From contig NZ_OY781365.1 of the NCBI RefSeq assembly GCF_963676815.1, positions 1,832,501 to 1,896,500 of the forward strand: a DNA stretch of 64,000 bases. Direction: 5' to 3'. The DNA comes from an uncultured Draconibacterium sp. GTDB lineage: Bacteria; Bacteroidota; Bacteroidia; Bacteroidales; Prolixibacteraceae. Shown here piece by piece: positions 61,003 through 64,000 of the stretch. Position 1 is the first letter of the stretch; the number at the start of each line of letters is the position of its first letter. Under the pieces are notes generated by a model that saw nothing but the letters and a program-made list of their open reading frames with translations, was not told where the DNA came from and searched no databases. A program made the translations under genes and the position numbers.

Positions 61003-62946
61003 TTACTTATTTAATTTCTCTTTCACTTTCTTGAGCAGTGGTGCCGCATTTTTGTAGCGCGGATTCACCTCGATCAGCTCGTTTAAAACCGCATAACTTT
61101 CGTCAAACTTGCCTTGATCGAATAATTTTTGCGCTTCGAGCAAATACAACGGCTCGTAATAAGGATGTATTGCCCTACCACTTTTCAACAATTCGTCAAG
61201 CTCGGCATACTTGCGTTGCGCCAGTTTCAAATTCGCCAAATTTACAAACATCCAAACATTATTGGGGTCGGTTTCCAGTTCCTTTTTTAATAATGTTTCG
61301 GCATCATCCCATTTTCGGCGTTTCAGAAGTTCGATCCCTCTTAAATCATCTTTCGATTTCCTCTCCAACATTACCACCAGCGGATTTCCTTTGTGGTAAA
61401 AAGTCTTTACAATTCGAGTCGATTGCCAGGTCTCATTTTTCAGCAAATACGGATGAATATAATTCACACCAAACAGTGCGTAGTCCCAATCTGCCGAACT
61501 TCGCTCAAGGTAGCGTGTATATTGAAAATCAATATTGGGTATCTTCTCAAAATAATTTGGCAACTGGCAATTCATTGCAACTTTGGCTTTTTCATCACCG
61601 ATTTCGGAGATTAAATAATCCGTCGCCTCCTTCATTCCATGGAAATAGTAATCGTACTCGTAATTGCTCCAGGCAGCTTTATTTCCTCCCGAAACAGCAT
61701 TGAAATAAATATAATCAGCAGGGAAAGCTTTTGCCTGATGCTGAAAGGGCAAAATCATCAAAACAAAAAACAGCGCCACAGCCGGTATCTTCATCCACTT
61801 TTTGGTATTCGATTTCATCATTTCAAACAAACCGCTTACCGCCAAAACAACCATTACAGGAACAACAAACAACATTTGCCGCAACCCGCTATATAAGTTC
61901 GAACCAATAACAATTACGTACACCACCGGAAAAAACAGCGTAAAAAAGACGAACAACTCGATGATGAGTTGTTCGCTTAACGGTTTAGAAAATTTATAGG
62001 TTAAAAAGGCTACAAAGTATAGAGTCCCGAGTAAAATAAACTCGGGTGTTGCTATCAAAATCCATTTTATAAGGTAGTGCCAGGGCAGCGACGAACTCCA
62101 GATTACATCGCCTTCAAACAACTGCTTGATGCTGATTTTGTAATGCTCCATTACCGACAAACTTTCGAGCGGATGACGCACCACGTCCTGCAAGGCATAG
62201 GGCCAGAATAATAGTCCGAGGAAATAACCTGCAAGTACTATTACCAGCCACTGGCCCAGTAACCTTACAAAACAAGATTTAGTTGAAACGATATATTTAA
62301 GTAAAAAAGGCTTCGAAAGAACGATAACAACAATTCCCAATCCCAGGTAGGCAAACAGAATAAGCCCGCCAATCCGCACCGAGCAGGTAAAAGCGATGGC
62401 CAGTCCAAGACCGATCACTGTTTTCCAGTTCACTTTCGGAAATTGTTTTAGGTATTTTATGATGAAGTAAATGCCGGCCACATAACCGGCTGCAAACGGA
62501 ATATCTTTTAAGTTGCCAAACGCCTGCCCAAACAAACGCGGCGTTAGCATCAGCGATAAAACTACGGTTGCGGCTACCCAGTATGAACCGGTTAGTTCTT
62601 TACCCAGTAAACCTGCAAAAAGTAAAAGCAACAAGAAAAATACAGCGCCAGTAAAATGCCGTGTCAGAAATTCATTTTCAATGGAAAATGCACGGTTAAC
62701 AAATGCTGTGAGGTTGTCAACCGACTGACCGTAATATTTTAAATTGTCAATAGGAGTATCTAGACACGATGCATCTTTTCCGCCGGTGTAATACCAGTTC
62801 ACTACACGTTTGGCATGGGGATAATGCAATAGTTCATCGACATTAACGGCCGCCTTTGGCGCTAACGACAGCAAAATAACAGCAGCCACAAACAGGCTGA
62901 TGCGAAACATATTGCGTGCAGTTAATATGTCGATCAATTTATTCAT
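61003..62946 (-). CDS. GT-C fold membrane glycosyltransferase (GT39-like) with C-terminal TPR
   Basis: 647 residues, about ten hydrophobic segments. The first outside loop has the acidic pair expected for catalysis (NVDELLHYP, Asp37-Glu38). The soluble end from about residue 555 has TPR helices (WMFVNLANLKLAQRKYAELD, PLYLLEAQKLFDQGKFDESY). GT-C enzymes use polyprenyl-phosphate sugars as donors on the outer face of the inner membrane. Its start overlaps the preceding GT2 gene by eight bases, suggesting that GT2 makes its donor. Confidence 0.8.
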   Translation of the reverse strand: MNKLIDILTARNMFRISLFVAAVILLSLAPKAAVNVDELLHYPHAKRVVNWYYTGGKDASCLDTPIDNLKYYGQSVDNLTAFVNRAFSIENEFLTRHFTGAVFFLLLLLFAGLLGKELTGSYWVAATVVLSLMLTPRLFGQAFGNLKDIPFAAGYVAGIYFIIKYLKQFPKVNWKTVIGLGLAIAFTCSVRIGGLILFAYLGLGIVVIVLSKPFLLKYIVSTKSCFVRLLGQWLVIVLAGYFLGLLFWPYALQDVVRHPLESLSVMEHYKISIKQLFEGDVIWSSSLPWHYLIKWILIATPEFILLGTLYFVAFLTYKFSKPLSEQLIIELFVFFTLFFPVVYVIVIGSNLYSGLRQMLFVVPVMVVLAVSGLFEMMKSNTKKWMKIPAVALFFVLMILPFQHQAKAFPADYIYFNAVSGGNKAAWSNYEYDYYFHGMKEATDYLISEIGDEKAKVAMNCQLPNYFEKIPNIDFQYTRYLERSSADWDYALFGVNYIHPYLLKNETWQSTRIVKTFYHKGNPLVVMLERKSKDDLRGIELLKRRKWDDAETLLKKELETDPNNVWMFVNLANLKLAQRKYAELDELLKSGRAIHPYYEPLYLLEAQKLFDQGKFDESYAVLNELIEVNPRYKNAAPLLKKVKEKLNK

Positions 62947-63856
62947 AAACCTCCTTTACCAAATAAACCGGGCGCTTTTGTACCTCTTTGTAAATGCGGT
63001 AAACGTATTCGCCAATGAGCCCCAAAAAAGTAAGCTGCACCGACCCAAAAAAACTGATGGCCAAGAATGTCGACGACCAACCAGTTGGGGCCAATCCTGT
63101 AAATTTGGAGATCAGCGTGTAAACAATGGCCACCAAAAAAACTACCACGCCCAGCAATCCCAAATACAAACACAATTTTATGGGCCATTTCGAGAACGAA
63201 TAAATAGCATCGGCAGCCAGCGAAAACAATTTCTTGCTACTCATTTTGGCAGTTCCATCAGCACGTTCCGGCCGATCGTAAATAATCGTATCATGCTGAA
63301 ATCCGATAAAATTGCGGATGCCAGGGAAATAACGATTGTGCTCAGTAAATTTCAAAATGGCTGAAACAGCTTTGCGGCTCATAATGCAAAAATTACCGGC
63401 CTGCTCCAGCTGTTGCTCATCCGAAATATTCCTGAAAATTTTATGAAAAATATTGATATAAAAGCGCTTACTTAGCTTTTCGCCACGTTCCGAACGAACT
63501 GCAGACACTACGTCTCCTTTCGTTTCCCGTACCTTTTGGTAAAGCTCTTTTATCAACTCCGGCGGATCCTGCATATCGCCATCCATTACCACCACAAACT
63601 CTCCAATTGTATATTCCAAACCGGCGGCAATTGCAGCCTGCAGTCCAAAATTTCGTGATAACGATACTACTTTTAGCTCCGGCTTCTCAGCTTTCATTTT
63701 AAGAAGTTGCTGAAGTGTATCATCAGTACTTCCGTCGTCGACACACACTATTTCGAAAGCCTCGCCCAAAGTCATCAGGTTATGATGCACATCGTTTATT
63801 AGCAACGATAAAACGGCGCTTTCGTTAAATAATGGTATGACAACAGAAAGTTTCAT
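62939..63856 (-). CDS. GT2 polyprenyl-phosphate sugar transferase (DPM1/GtrB-like)
   Basis: 305 residues. LSVVIPLFNESAVL at the start, CVDDGSTDDT (39-47) and VMDGDMQDPPE (91-101) are the GT-A donor and metal motifs of the dolichol-phosphate-mannose-synthase group; two C-terminal membrane helices (LYLGLLGVVVFLVAIVYTLI, FLAISFFGSVQLTFLGLIG) match GtrB-type members. It loads a sugar onto undecaprenyl phosphate in the cytoplasm. The overlapping GT-C gene likely uses the product. It starts nine bases after the stop of an oxidoreductase gene. Confidence 0.92.
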   Translation of the reverse strand: MKLSVVIPLFNESAVLSLLINDVHHNLMTLGEAFEIVCVDDGSTDDTLQQLLKMKAEKPELKVVSLSRNFGLQAAIAAGLEYTIGEFVVVMDGDMQDPPELIKELYQKVRETKGDVVSAVRSERGEKLSKRFYINIFHKIFRNISDEQQLEQAGNFCIMSRKAVSAILKFTEHNRYFPGIRNFIGFQHDTIIYDRPERADGTAKMSSKKLFSLAADAIYSFSKWPIKLCLYLGLLGVVVFLVAIVYTLISKFTGLAPTGWSSTFLAISFFGSVQLTFLGLIGEYVYRIYKEVQKRPVYLVKEVYE

Positions 63857-63865
63857 ATGCTACTT

Positions 63866-64000
63866 TTATGCTTTATGTTGAGTTCCTTGTTTTGGTACCG
63901 GAAATTCCATATCAACCGGGCCCATTTCGTATTTATCCGGACCAAGTTTTTCGTTCGATGTCATCATTTCTTCCCAGGTTACTTTTTGTCCGGTGTAGGC
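63866..64000 (-). CDS. 3' end of a Gfo/Idh/MocA-type oxidoreductase (partial)
   Basis: Only the last 44 codons are in the window. They read TGQKVTWEEMMTSNEKLGP and MGPVDMEFPVPKQGT, a tail I recognise from Bacteroidota Gfo/Idh/MocA sugar oxidoreductases. The start lies beyond the window edge. The nine-base gap to the GT2 gene suggests one transcript. Confidence 0.6.
   Translation of the reverse strand, partial: AYTGQKVTWEEMMTSNEKLGPDKYEMGPVDMEFPVPKQGTQHKA

Overview
The window looks like a chromosomal segment of a Bacteroidota bacterium, most likely order Marinilabiliales (a Prolixibacteraceae-like organism; the family level is inference). The evidence is a set of type IX secretion/gliding genes (porX, porW/sprE, gldH), a ricT/PSP1 gene, DUF4249 and carboxypeptidase-regulatory-like TonB receptors, a DUF5020 outer-membrane protein, and repeated matches to the Bacteroidota promoter -7 element TAnnTTTG with short or absent leaders. 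Base composition looks moderate to A+T-rich. No phage, insertion sequence, CRISPR or rRNA was seen; there is one tRNA (Val, GAC).

Layout. 1-9645 (+): three tandem, diverged copies of a two-gene module, each a polytopic membrane protein with a helical-repeat C-terminus (DUF6057-like) followed by a lipoprotein that carries one CxxCH haem-c motif in front of a PD40/TolB-like propeller; the first membrane gene is cut by the window edge. 9759-18228 (+): DUF177/yceD, rpmF, fabH, a bactofilin, an AtpZ-like and a second small membrane protein, then atpBEFHAG. The beta and epsilon genes are absent, and stem-loops lie after atpE and after atpA. 18282-24206: a Tat-exported ThuA-like protein, an NTF2-like gene broken by one in-frame TAA, tRNA-Val, a purine permease/DUF5020 outer-membrane pair, DUF2461 and ispD. 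24400-30966 (+): a tetR-tolC-adaptor-RND efflux operon. 31124-35005: 41-bp tandem hairpin repeats, manC, mlaE/mlaF and a DUF89 protein.

35211-45210 (-): porX, porW, mrp, an alkyltransferase-like DNA-repair protein, trmB, gldH and ricT. 45413-50493 (+): an oppositely oriented four-gene surface island (lipoprotein, beta-barrel, DUF4249, small TonB receptor), followed by a 21-bp tandem array; it separates ricT from holB (52090-50966, -), which I recall as usual neighbours in this phylum. 52637-64000: pgk, DUF2892, a GH2 beta-mannosidase lipoprotein, an unknown protein, kbl, gltX, a small Lys-tailed membrane protein, a GT-C/GT2 pair, and the 3' end of a Gfo/Idh/MocA-type oxidoreductase.

How it fits together: PorX (signalling), PorW and GldH (envelope lipoproteins) point to type IX secretion. 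The mla, manC, GT and RND genes serve the envelope. The triplicated haem-propeller module is the strongest candidate for an undescribed system. Other observations worth checking are the 21-bp array with T-tracts phased at two helical turns, the overlapping pseudoknot-type pairing in the leader of the 45.7-kb island, and two genes whose start codon sits four bases after the -7 box. All functional statements rest on reading the translated sequence and recalled family knowledge; no searches were run.
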